The notes below the pieces were generated by a model that searched no databases, was not told the origin of the DNA, and worked only from the letters and a program-made list of their open reading frames with translations. This document shows, in pieces, positions 6,864-13,960 of a stretch of DNA of 13,960 nt; position 1 is the first letter of the stretch; the number at the start of each line of letters is the position of its first letter. The position numbers were made by a program, and so were the translations under genes. The DNA is from Lachnospiraceae bacterium (lineage in GTDB: Bacteria; Bacillota; Clostridia; Lachnospirales; Lachnospiraceae): positions 1 to 13,960 of the forward strand of contig JAILIO010000246.1 in the NCBI GenBank assembly GCA_024695225.1, in the 5' to 3' direction.

Positions 6864-8021
6864 TCACCATTTTAAAGGGGCTGCATCGGTGAACATGATC
6901 CTGTATTCCCTCTCACAGTCTGAACCTCCGAGGGTTTTTGCGTATTCAAAGGCAGCCCGGGATGCTTTTTCAAATTCCCCGCTGTCCATCAGGGCGTAAT
7001 CCCTTATGTGGGATGCAAAGACTCTGTAGTCTGAGAGAGGGCACTCAAAGCCTGCACCCTTTCTCTCAACCTCGTGCCAGGAGGTCTTGTCGCTTATGAG
7101 AACCGGGCATCCTGCGGACAGGGATTCAAAGATGGCATGGCCGTAATTTTCCCCGAAGGAATCCATTATCAGCACATGCTCCTGTTTCCTCAGAACTTCC
7201 ACAACCCTGTCCGCGGGGATCAGCCCCTTGTACTCCCAGGTGATGTTTTCCGGAAGCTTTGAGAGAAGGGCCCTGCACTCCTCGTAGTAGCCTTCGTCGT
7301 CCATGCCTCCGTATATGGAAAATGAGATCCTGATACCCGTGACGTCAACTGCGAGAAGGGATCTGACAGCGCCCTCCAGGTTCTTCACCCTGGCGATCCT
7401 GCCCAGGTAGAAAAGCTTTAACTCTCCCTTAGCCTTCCCTTTCACAGGCGTTTCTCCTGTCATAAGCACAGGCAGATCCCGGGCGGTATAAAAGGTCCCT
7501 GTCCTGTGTATCTCCCGCTTTACATCCCTTTTCTCCTGCTCGGATGAACAGGACCAGGACACGTTTTTAAAGCATCCGGTCACATCCATGAGGGATGTAT
7601 AGGCTTTTTTCTTTGGATATTTTATGTGGAATTCGTCATAGGAGAAAAGTCCCATGGCAGCCACCAGCACAGGTATTCTGATACGCCCCATCCTCTTCAT
7701 CAGGAGAGTCTTTCTGGCGTAATCGTTGAAACAGCCGCAGAGGTAGATCAGATCTGCCTTTTCACTCAGTTTCTTTATGATGCGGAAGGAAAATCCGTGG
7801 GGTTCCACATAGAATACCCGGGCCTTGCCCACCCGGTTGAAAGCCCCCTTTTTGATGCCACTGTAGGGTTTTGTATCCCCCCTGTCCCTGTCGCAGGTCA
7901 GGATGATAAAGTCGAAATCGTCCCCCAGCCTGTCAGTCAGATTCTGTATGCTCCGAACCGGGCCTCCGTCCCTGAACCCCGGGAGGTAACGGCCCATTAT
8001 AATGAGTATCCGCCTCTTCAT
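6864..8021 (-). CDS. Glycosyltransferase family 4 (GT-B fold)
   Basis: This 385-residue GT4 transferase starts MKRRILIIMGRYLPGFRDGGPVRS, with the GGPVRSIQNL acceptor-side loop typical of GT4 enzymes. LKLFYLGRIARVKNLEGA (201-218) begins the donor domain. SFGENYGHAIFESLSAGCPVLIS (288-310) carries a complete EX7E motif with Glu291 and Glu299. The ATG at 8021 follows AGAGG by seven bases. A 68-bp gap to the upstream GT2 gene holds two small inverted repeats (8022-8037 and 8063-8097), the largest gap in the operon together with the repeat region near 5125. It is likely another step in repeat-unit assembly on the inner face of the membrane. Linkage and sugar cannot be inferred. Confidence 0.88.
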   Translation of the reverse strand: MKRRILIIMGRYLPGFRDGGPVRSIQNLTDRLGDDFDFIILTCDRDRGDTKPYSGIKKGAFNRVGKARVFYVEPHGFSFRIIKKLSEKADLIYLCGCFNDYARKTLLMKRMGRIRIPVLVAAMGLFSYDEFHIKYPKKKAYTSLMDVTGCFKNVSWSCSSEQEKRDVKREIHRTGTFYTARDLPVLMTGETPVKGKAKGELKLFYLGRIARVKNLEGAVRSLLAVDVTGIRISFSIYGGMDDEGYYEECRALLSKLPENITWEYKGLIPADRVVEVLRKQEHVLIMDSFGENYGHAIFESLSAGCPVLISDKTSWHEVERKGAGFECPLSDYRVFASHIRDYALMDSGEFEKASRAAFEYAKTLGGSDCEREYRIMFTDAAPLKW

Positions 8022-8037
8022 TTACAATCCTCTGTAA
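8022..8037 (-). promoter_or_regulatory. Small hairpin presenting the ribosome binding site in its loop
   Basis: In the mRNA, TTACA (8037-8033) and TGTAA (8026-8022) can pair, leaving the six-base loop GAGGAT, which contains the ribosome binding site of the GT4 gene starting at 8021. The stem is only five A/T-rich pairs, so it would be weak alone. It might keep the site exposed, or be incidental. Confidence 0.3.
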
Positions 8038-8062
8038 TGTACCCCGGTCCAAGTGACTGTCC

Positions 8063-8097
8063 GGTCTTAACTCTCAAACTCCGACCCCCTTAAGACC
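8063..8097 (-). repeat. 8-bp perfect inverted repeat spanning the GT2 stop codon
   Basis: GGTCTTAA at 8063-8070 and TTAAGACC at 8090-8097 are exact inverted copies separated by 19 bases. The right arm includes the stop codon of the GT2 gene (TAA, 8092-8090). In the transcript this could form an eight-pair stem with a purine-rich loop. No U-tract follows, so it does not look like an intrinsic terminator; an mRNA-stability or processing element inside the operon is possible. Confidence 0.45.
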
Positions 8098-8938
8098 TGT
8101 GGGTCTGCTCCCAGATCTTGGAGTCCACCAGGAAACGGTACCAGAACGCCTGAAGGAAGTGGAAGATCAGGCCCTCAGTGCCGTCCAGGAATCCTCCCTT
8201 TATGAAATATCTGTAATTGAAATACACCATGGCCCTGAAAAACGGAGGCAGTCTGTAATACCAGCCCTTGAGGACCTTTTTCCTTCCGGTCTGGGCTCCT
8301 GCCCCGGAGAGGTCCTCATTTCCGCTGTCAAGGAAATAGGACTGAGCCTCCAGGTCTGAGTATCTGTTGTGCTTGGATATCCACCAGGACAGAGATTTTT
8401 CATTGCAGTCTATGATATCGTTTCTGTATTCACGGATCTTTCCGTCGGTGATCAGATGCTCGTCCATAAGCCGGTCTTCACATTTCCCGTGTCCGTTTCT
8501 GAACACTCTCATGAGTTTCTCTGGATACCTGCCGCCGTGCCTGATCCAGCGGCCCATAAAGTAAACCCTGCGCTTCAGGACTATCCCCGTCACATCCTTC
8601 TTTTCCCGGGGGAGTCTCTTTATCAGTTCTTTCCTGAGTTCCGGGGTCACCGTCTCATCTGCGTCCAGCCGCATGACCCAGTCGGTGTCTATCCCTGTCT
8701 CGTTTATGGCCCAGTTCAGCTGATCGGAATAACCCTTCCACTCCCGGGTGTAGAAGTCAAGCTTTCCGCCGTACCTCTCAAACCTCCTGCCATAACCCCG
8801 GCACACGGCTTCCGTGCCGTCCGTGCTGCAGGAGTCCACTATCACCACTCTCTCGGGAAGTCCCGTCAGGGACTTCAGACATTTGCCGATATTCTGTTCT
8901 TCATCTTTTGTGATGATCATGACTGTGAGACTGATCAT
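8090..8938 (-). CDS. Glycosyltransferase family 2 (GT-A fold)
   Basis: This 282-residue GT2 enzyme opens with MISLTVMIITKDEEQNIGKCL, the donor-binding strand and loop of the GT-A fold, followed by VVIVDSCSTDGTEAV (31-45). WVMRLDADETVTPEL (87-101) holds the metal-binding DXD (Asp92, Asp94). The arrangement resembles the WaaE/KdtX group of GT2 enzymes, which transfer glucose in some lipopolysaccharide cores; this likeness does not fix the sugar here. The C-terminal part contains an aromatic- and arginine-rich region (WYYRLPPFFRAMVYFNYRYF, about 227-246) that may sit against the membrane. The ATG at 8938 follows GGAGG by six bases. It lies 32 bp after the fusion glycosyltransferase gene and probably shares its transcript. 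Confidence 0.88.
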   Translation of the reverse strand: MISLTVMIITKDEEQNIGKCLKSLTGLPERVVIVDSCSTDGTEAVCRGYGRRFERYGGKLDFYTREWKGYSDQLNWAINETGIDTDWVMRLDADETVTPELRKELIKRLPREKKDVTGIVLKRRVYFMGRWIRHGGRYPEKLMRVFRNGHGKCEDRLMDEHLITDGKIREYRNDIIDCNEKSLSWWISKHNRYSDLEAQSYFLDSGNEDLSGAGAQTGRKKVLKGWYYRLPPFFRAMVYFNYRYFIKGGFLDGTEGLIFHFLQAFWYRFLVDSKIWEQTHRS

Positions 8939-8970
8939 GTGTACCCTCCGTGAGATCTGCGCTCTTCCCT

Positions 8971-11025
8971 TCAGTTTGTTATCTCCTCAAAGTAGCGCTC
9001 GATTGACTTCTGCTTTGACAGGTTCTTCACCAGGTATTCCCGTCCGCTCATACCCATGGATGCAAGGGTGTCGCGGTTATCCAGCACTTTCCTTATGAGC
9101 CTCTCTATGGAATCCTCCTCCCCGGGGTCATCCACAAAGCCGCACTTGGAATCCTCTATGATCATGCGGGCTTCCGTACCCTCCTCCAAAAGCCCTATCA
9201 CCGGCTTTCCGGCGGCCATTATGCCGTAGAGCTTGCTGGGGACTGAAACCCCCTTGATGCCCTTGGCGTTCACCACCCAGTGGATATCCGCAGCGTTCAG
9301 GGAATAGATAAGTCTTCTCTTCTCCTGGTAAGGGATGAAGAGCACGTTGTCCATGTGATGGGTGTTCCTGAACTCCACCAGCCTGTCCAGGATGGCTCCG
9401 CCTCCGGCAAATGCGAACACTATGTCGTTCCTGCCCCTGAACCTTAAGAGCACCCTCATGATCTTCTCCAGATCGTAATAGAGTCCTATGTTTCCGGAGT
9501 ACATAAATACAAACTTCCCGGTGAGGCCGTGGTTCTCCCTGAACTCCACGACTCCGGGGTCGTCCGCCGGCAGAGGGGTTATCTCCTCCTCGTCTATCCA
9601 GTTGTTTATGATGCAGTAAGGGGGCAGATCCTTGGGGAACCTGGCTCTCAGGGTGTCCACCATATCTCTTCCCACCAGGACTATCTTGTCGGCTATGCGG
9701 CAGCTGATCTTGTCCGCCAGCATCATGGTGGAGATCATGGCCCGTGACCTGGTGAATTCCACTGCGTTCACCTGCTCAGGGTTGAAGTCCTGGATATTGT
9801 AGATAAACTTCGCATGTTTCACGAATTTCCCAATGACGCCCAGGATGCCCCCGAATACAGGGGGCTGGCTTATGGCAAATATATAGTCCTGCTTCCCGGA
9901 TCTGAAGGTTGCAAATATAGCCCTCCGGAAATAGGTGGTTATGTTTATCAGCCTGGAAGTCACCTGCTTTTTAGTATAACTGGGGACCCGTACACGGATT
10001 ATCTTTACGCCGTTCCTGCTCTCGTAATAGTACGCCTTGTCACTGTATTTCCCGGGCACCTTTCCTATGTAGGACGGGACCACGCAGATGACCGTGATCT
10101 CAAGCTTATCTGCAAGGCTCTCCGCAAGCTCCGTGAGCAGCTGTCCCGTGGAAGCCACATCGGGATAATAATAATGCGCATAGATGAGCATCCTCGGTTT
10201 CTTCCCGGCTCTGGTCCTGGCTTTCAGCCTTTCTTCTACGGCTCCTGCGCTGTGACACCAGTCCTTAACCCCGGCTCTGCGTCTGATCTCCTCTTCCACT
10301 ATGAGGACGATAAATTCCAGATTGGTCTGGAAGTATCTCTTGAACAGTCTCCTGGGGTTCTGTATCAGCCTGAACAGCCATTCCATGTAAGCTTCCTGGA
10401 CCCAGGAGGGAGCTCTCTTTGCAGTGCCCGCATGGAAATCAAAACCTGCCCCCACGCCCAGCATCAGGCTGTTCACCCTGCCTTCGTGGGCGGCCATCCA
10501 CACCTCCTGCTTGGGGGCTCCCAGACCCACCCAGAGGAAATCAGGATGTGCATCATTTATGGCTTTTACTGCAGCCTCGTCCTCTTCAGGGGTCAGTTCC
10601 CTGAAGGGAGGCGCCACCATACCCACCACCTTGAGCCCCGGGTACTTGGTCTTTAAGGTTTCTTTCAGACAGTCTATGGTATGCTGTGAACTTCCGTAGA
10701 AATAATGGGTATATCCCATCTTCCCGGAAATGCTGAAGATCTCTGTCATGACATCGGGGCCGGGGACCCTGTCCGCGCTCCTGTGGCCCCTTATCTTGGA
10801 CACAAGGGACAGGGGTTTGCCGTCGGGGAGAGCCATGGCTGCGTGATTCTGGATCTTCTGATAGGCAGGATCCTTGTAGGCCATCACCGTGGTATGGACA
10901 TTGGAGACGCAGATATACCTGCCTCTGAGTTCCTCCAGATGTCCGGTTATGTAGTTTATGGTATCTGACATATTGGTGACATTTATCCTGGTCCCCAATA
11001 TGCGGCAATACTTTTGTCCCTTCAT
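8971..11025 (-). CDS. Bifunctional WecG/TagA/CpsF (GT26) - GT4 fusion glycosyltransferase
   Basis: This 684-residue protein joins two complete transferases. Residues 1-250 are a WecG/TagA/CpsF domain, a family that adds N-acetylmannosamine-type sugars to undecaprenyl-PP-GlcNAc. Its marks are NVHTTVMAY (Thr45/46), ALPDGKPL (Asp68, likely catalytic base), GLGAPKQEVW (Gln173) and the basic C-terminal appendage NPRRLFKRYF that docks such enzymes on the membrane. Residues about 251-276 are a charged linker. Residues 277-684 are a GT4 enzyme close in style to WbuB: PRMLIYAHYYYPDVASTGQL, FMYSGNIGLYYDLEKI and VPSKLYGIMAAGKPVIGLLEEG. The two activities would add successive sugars. The ATG at 11025 overlaps the upstream stop as ATGA and follows AAGGAAGG. 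The frame is open to 11130, but the extra 35 residues overlap the upstream gene and have no family match. No stop or frameshift marks the junction, so the fusion looks genuine. Confidence 0.88.
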   Translation of the reverse strand: MKGQKYCRILGTRINVTNMSDTINYITGHLEELRGRYICVSNVHTTVMAYKDPAYQKIQNHAAMALPDGKPLSLVSKIRGHRSADRVPGPDVMTEIFSISGKMGYTHYFYGSSQHTIDCLKETLKTKYPGLKVVGMVAPPFRELTPEEDEAAVKAINDAHPDFLWVGLGAPKQEVWMAAHEGRVNSLMLGVGAGFDFHAGTAKRAPSWVQEAYMEWLFRLIQNPRRLFKRYFQTNLEFIVLIVEEEIRRRAGVKDWCHSAGAVEERLKARTRAGKKPRMLIYAHYYYPDVASTGQLLTELAESLADKLEITVICVVPSYIGKVPGKYSDKAYYYESRNGVKIIRVRVPSYTKKQVTSRLINITTYFRRAIFATFRSGKQDYIFAISQPPVFGGILGVIGKFVKHAKFIYNIQDFNPEQVNAVEFTRSRAMISTMMLADKISCRIADKIVLVGRDMVDTLRARFPKDLPPYCIINNWIDEEEITPLPADDPGVVEFRENHGLTGKFVFMYSGNIGLYYDLEKIMRVLLRFRGRNDIVFAFAGGGAILDRLVEFRNTHHMDNVLFIPYQEKRRLIYSLNAADIHWVVNAKGIKGVSVPSKLYGIMAAGKPVIGLLEEGTEARMIIEDSKCGFVDDPGEEDSIERLIRKVLDNRDTLASMGMSGREYLVKNLSKQKSIERYFEEITN

Positions 11026-12161
11026 ACAGTGCCTTCCTTCCTTTGGGCGATCCCGAAGAGCGCGAGGGTCATTCCCACGCTCCAGGGATACGAGCCGTAT
11101 TCTTCGGAATAGTCTCCTGCATCCCTGCATTCTCCCTGGGCAGACAAAACCCTGCCTTCAGGGGTCACATATTTTTTAAGAGCCCCTGTCCCCGCAGACA
11201 CATCCTGTCCCATAAGGGCCTCCGAATATAATATCATAGCTGAGGCGGAAGTGTCTGTATGGGAATCTTTTTCACAGAGGAATGATCCCCACAGCCCGTC
11301 CTCCCGGACTCTTGCGCGGACAGGCGCTGCAGCTCTTTCGTACATTTCCCGAAGTTTTTCCCTGTCTCCATCCCCGGAGCGGACACATGCCCCTGCGATC
11401 CCCATGAGGACCCATCCGCAGGCTCTTCCCCAGCCCCCGGGGCCGTATGTCTTTATGTGGGCATTTTTCGGCTGACCGGGATCTGTGTCATTTACAATAT
11501 CCTGTGAACTGCTAAGTTTTTCCGGCGTTGTATGACCCCCTGCGCCTTCCGCTGAAACGGAATACGCGTGACAGGGAAGTCCCGTATCCCGGTCTGTACA
11601 GTGCTCAAGAAACCTCCCGATCTGCCCCGTGGAAAGCCCCGGAGCGATCCCTGAAAGCACAGGGCAGCACATCCCTATCCCGTCTGCAAACACCCTCTTA
11701 AGCGCATCGTTTCTGTTGTAAATAATGGCGCCCTCAGTGTCTCTTGGCCAGGCCTCCAGAAAGTCTCTGACCTTTTCCGAGATCCTCTCCCTGCTGCCGC
11801 ATTCCGGGAATTTTTCACACATATCCATAAACACCTGCATGGCCAGCAGATCTTCCGGGGATCTGATCTCCCCTCCCGTGTCCAGCCATTTTTTCATCCG
11901 GGACTCCACTTCTTCATATTCTCCGGATTCAAACAGCCCCAGCATCAGCATCCCTGCAGGCCATCTGACAGGGTCAGGCTCTGTCCCCCGGCCCAGCATT
12001 TTTTTAAGCTTTCCTTTAAGGGACAGGGCGCCCTCGCGTTTAAGGAGCCTTAAGGTCTCGTTCTTAAGAGCATCAGACAAGGCTTTATCAGATCTTCCCT
12101 GCCCTTTCTCCAAAGCTGCCCTGCCCGCCTCGTTTTTCAGTCCTTCAGTGCTCCCCTTCAT
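11022..12161 (-). CDS. GH88/GH105-like six-hairpin glycoside hydrolase, probably cytoplasmic
   Basis: This 379-residue protein resembles the (alpha/alpha)6-barrel unsaturated-glucuronyl/rhamnogalacturonyl hydrolases (YteR-like). Supporting blocks, in order, are WPAGMLMLGLFES (67-79), VFADGIGMCCPVL (157-169, where Asp160 matches the catalytic Asp of the D-D-L-F-M-G-type motif), GPGGWGRACGWVLMGIAG (240-257), GLWGSF...DSHTDTSASAMILYSEAL (289-316) and YGSYPWSVGMTLALFG (355-370). The first 60 residues are charged and lack a signal peptide, so it probably acts in the cytoplasm. Both ends are coupled: the ATG at 12161 overlaps the flippase stop (ATGA, preceded by GGAGG) and its own stop overlaps the fusion transferase start. 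An open-frame extension to 12200 is only a shadow of the flippase. These hydrolases normally act on lyase products, and no lyase is nearby, so its role in a biosynthetic operon is unclear. A relative with changed activity is possible. Confidence 0.65.
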   Translation of the reverse strand: MKGSTEGLKNEAGRAALEKGQGRSDKALSDALKNETLRLLKREGALSLKGKLKKMLGRGTEPDPVRWPAGMLMLGLFESGEYEEVESRMKKWLDTGGEIRSPEDLLAMQVFMDMCEKFPECGSRERISEKVRDFLEAWPRDTEGAIIYNRNDALKRVFADGIGMCCPVLSGIAPGLSTGQIGRFLEHCTDRDTGLPCHAYSVSAEGAGGHTTPEKLSSSQDIVNDTDPGQPKNAHIKTYGPGGWGRACGWVLMGIAGACVRSGDGDREKLREMYERAAAPVRARVREDGLWGSFLCEKDSHTDTSASAMILYSEALMGQDVSAGTGALKKYVTPEGRVLSAQGECRDAGDYSEEYGSYPWSVGMTLALFGIAQRKEGTV

Positions 12162-13633
12162 TTCCTCTTCCTCCTCAGGACCCCCAGGATCCTCTTGCAC
12201 TCGTAGGTCCTTCCAAACACCAGGAGGAAAAGGCCATTGAACACTACAGTGATCACCGCGGCCGTCGCAAGGAAGGTGAATATCGTGGTCTCTTTCATTA
12301 TCAGGGTTCTCAGGAACACGGACAGGGACACTGCACCCAGGGTGAAGATATCAAACACTGCAGAGTCCCTGAAATACCCGGCGCTTCCCTTTCCGAAACA
12401 GTATCTGTAAATGATGACAGGCTTGGTCACATTGGCTATAAGCCCGGACACCACAGTACCTATGTACACCCCGGAAAGCCCGATCCTGAGCACAAGCCCC
12501 ACCGACAGCACCAGGTTCACAGCCCCCTGGATCAGGGCCAGATACCTGTCCGGTTCAAAGACTCCGGCTGCGGTCTTAAAGTTCGACAGCACTATCCGCT
12601 CCCCCTTGAAATAAAAATCAGTCAGGATCAGATAAACTGTCAGATTCCCCAGCATCCATTTCTCACCCAGCCAGATCCCTCCCACAAGGGGTGTCAGAAG
12701 GGCGCAGAATCCGGCGGTGAGAAATCCGTAAATCCACACTGCGGCAAACCTGTATATCCTGAAGGCATCGTACTGTTTCTCCCTGTCCTCCGTGGCGATC
12801 AGGTTTCCAAAGGAGGTTATCACGGAATTGAAGATGACCCCCGCAAGGGAAGCCGCAGTGTTTATCACCATGTTGTAATTGTCCACTATGGCCACGGTCA
12901 CCACATTTATGCAGGAGGAGATTATGACGGAATCCGTCTGCAGTCTGGCTGTATCCCCTATCCTGTGGAGGAGCAGGGCCTTCACCTTGTTCTTAAGGTC
13001 AGCGGTCTCTTCATTTGTCAGAGGTTCATGCCGGGGATCCCTGAGATAGGGGTACTTCCTGTCCAGGAAGATCCCTGCGTATATCACCTGGAGTATCTGC
13101 ACAACAGATCCTGCCAGCAGATATGCAGTGAAGTTTCCTGTGAGAAGTATTATCACTATCTGCACCATGGCGGTTATTATCTTGGTGGCAGTGAGGATAT
13201 TGGTCTGTATGTAGTTTTTCTGTTCCGCGCAGCAAAGCCCGTATTTGTATGAGACAAAGTAAGTGCTGACGGTGTTGAAGAGGAAGATCAGATAATAAAA
13301 GATAAGCTGGCTCTCTGTGATGTCATCCCTTGCCCCCACAATGTATTTGAGAAAGGGAGTGAGCAGGAGCCCGACGATCGCGATCACCAGGGCTATCACC
13401 CTGTAGGCCTTTTTGTAGGCCGCCATATAGGACTTCAGCTTTTCCGTATTCCCCTTCGCCATGGGAGCGTAGAGGCTGTAGTTCATGGCGGTTCCCACTC
13501 CAAGTTCCGCCAGGGACAGCATGGAGAGGATCCCCGCGTAAAGGGAGTTCACACCCAGAAGGGTCTCCGGCAGTTTCATGATAAATACGGTCCGCAAAAC
13601 AAAGCCCATGAGGGATGACACCCCCTGGCTCAC
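12158..13633 (-). CDS. Wzx-type polysaccharide flippase (MOP superfamily)
   Basis: This polytopic membrane protein (491 residues from the first standard start, about 12-14 hydrophobic segments) would flip the undecaprenol-linked repeat unit across the cytoplasmic membrane. The N-terminal block LPETLLGVNSLYAGILSMLSLAELGVGTAMNYSLY is typical of polysaccharide flippases of Gram-positive loci, and the basic loop AYKKAYR follows it. The first usable standard start is GTG 13633, which has no clear ribosome binding site; ATG 13609 follows AGGGGGTG by nine bases but would cut into the first membrane segment. The frame stays open for 19 codons upstream of GTG 13633, to a TGA at 13693-13691, and its last 11 residues before the GTG read KSASKNIAAGY, a normal flippase N-terminus. 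That extension would start at ATA 13669, in the register where the other genes here have ATG. The 3' end overlaps the hydrolase gene by 4 bp. Confidence 0.85.
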   Translation of the reverse strand: MSQGVSSLMGFVLRTVFIMKLPETLLGVNSLYAGILSMLSLAELGVGTAMNYSLYAPMAKGNTEKLKSYMAAYKKAYRVIALVIAIVGLLLTPFLKYIVGARDDITESQLIFYYLIFLFNTVSTYFVSYKYGLCCAEQKNYIQTNILTATKIITAMVQIVIILLTGNFTAYLLAGSVVQILQVIYAGIFLDRKYPYLRDPRHEPLTNEETADLKNKVKALLLHRIGDTARLQTDSVIISSCINVVTVAIVDNYNMVINTAASLAGVIFNSVITSFGNLIATEDREKQYDAFRIYRFAAVWIYGFLTAGFCALLTPLVGGIWLGEKWMLGNLTVYLILTDFYFKGERIVLSNFKTAAGVFEPDRYLALIQGAVNLVLSVGLVLRIGLSGVYIGTVVSGLIANVTKPVIIYRYCFGKGSAGYFRDSAVFDIFTLGAVSLSVFLRTLIMKETTIFTFLATAAVITVVFNGLFLLVFGRTYECKRILGVLRRKRK

Positions 13634-13665
13634 GTACCCAGCCGCTATGTTTTTTGACGCACTCT

Positions 13666-13960
13666 TTATCCTGCCCGTAGCCTGTATACCTCAAATGTGT
13701 GGCCCCCCGCGCGGAAAGTGTCCGTACGCTCGGGAACGGCCCCAAGATAGCTGAAGAGGGCGGAACCGGGATCGCAGCACCCCTCCTCAAATATGTAGTA
13801 TATACCACTGTCCCCGGAAACGCTGTCCGAAAGCAGGTCGCTGTACCCAAGCTTCTCCTGCTTCAGGGTGGTATTTGGATTCATCATATGCCCGGATCCC
13901 AGATACATGAAGTTTTCATTTGCATAGGGTCCCGGTTCCAAAACTCTCTCCCTGTAATAA
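13666..13960 (-). CDS. Partial CDS: C-terminal soluble tail of a probable polysaccharide-locus membrane protein
   Basis: Only the last 97 residues are in the window; the gene enters from the right edge, and TTG 13941 is just an internal codon. The visible part is a soluble alpha/beta segment with no membrane span, ending FRAGGHTFEVYRLRAG. A tail of this shape, with a closing beta-hairpin and a VYRL-like end, occurs in GT39-like or O-antigen-polymerase-like membrane proteins, but this is an impression and no catalytic motif is visible. Its TAA stop (13668-13666) falls in ATAA, overlapping the expected flippase start. Given the missing polymerase in the rest of the operon, a polymerase or lipid-dependent glycosyltransferase is a fair guess. 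Confidence 0.6.
   Translation of the reverse strand, partial: YYRERVLEPGPYANENFMYLGSGHMMNPNTTLKQEKLGYSDLLSDSVSGDSGIYYIFEEGCCDPGSALFSYLGAVPERTDTFRAGGHTFEVYRLRAG

Noticed and set aside
9814..10656. 280-codon plus-strand open frame inside the fusion transferase gene.
   Set aside because: Its sequence has no coherent hydrophobic or motif pattern and lies opposite conserved glycosyltransferase motifs.
11026..11130. N-terminal extension of the fusion transferase to a start at 11130.
   Set aside because: The extra 35 residues overlap the hydrolase gene and are Arg-rich shadow sequence; ATG 11025 has a ribosome binding site and the ATGA overlap.
13323..13850. 175-codon minus-strand open frame overlapping the flippase N-terminus and the tail protein.
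   Set aside because: It is in a different frame from both recognisable proteins, is Arg/Gly/Pro-rich and has no membrane or domain signature.

Overview
The window reads as a piece of a Gram-positive (Firmicutes) chromosome, most likely from a motile, Lachnospiraceae-like anaerobe. This placement is inference. It rests on strong GGAGG-type ribosome binding sites, GTG and TTG starts, an LTA-synthase-like enzyme, a TagA-type glycosyltransferase, a MOP-family flippase, and a promoter matching the Firmicutes form of the sigma-28 (SigD/FliA) consensus. Base composition looks moderate. I saw no tRNA, rRNA, CRISPR array or insertion sequence.

Left end (1-2168). A truncated minus-strand gene starting at 63 encodes an N-terminal export signal. 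It diverges from two plus-strand genes across a 177-bp spacer. The first is a small HAD-family phosphatase (241-858). The second is a 408-residue, highly charged, coiled-coil protein of unknown function (942-2168). A near-consensus sigma-28 promoter (842-868) overlaps the end of the HAD gene and points at the unknown protein, which suggests a place in the motility regulon.

Right part (2204-13960). Everything here lies on the minus strand and is packed like one operon, transcribed right to left: the C-terminus of a probable membrane protein (cut by the window edge), a Wzx-type flippase, a GH88/GH105-like six-hairpin hydrolase, a WecG/TagA-GT4 fusion glycosyltransferase, a GT2 glycosyltransferase, two GT4 glycosyltransferases, a hexapeptide acyltransferase, a third stand-alone GT4, and an LTA-synthase-like membrane phosphotransferase. 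Three junctions are ATGA overlaps. A fourth has the same register but reads ATAA, so the flippase appears to have lost its canonical ATG.

Together the minus-strand genes look like the distal half of an undecaprenol-linked surface polysaccharide locus. Five polypeptides carrying six glycosyltransferase domains would build the repeat unit, an acyltransferase would decorate it, a flippase would export it, and an extracellular phosphoglycerol-type transferase may modify it. The initiating phosphoglycosyltransferase, the chain-length regulators and a clear Wzy polymerase are not visible and may lie beyond 13960. The two transcription blocks converge across only 35 bp (2169-2203) with no convincing terminator.
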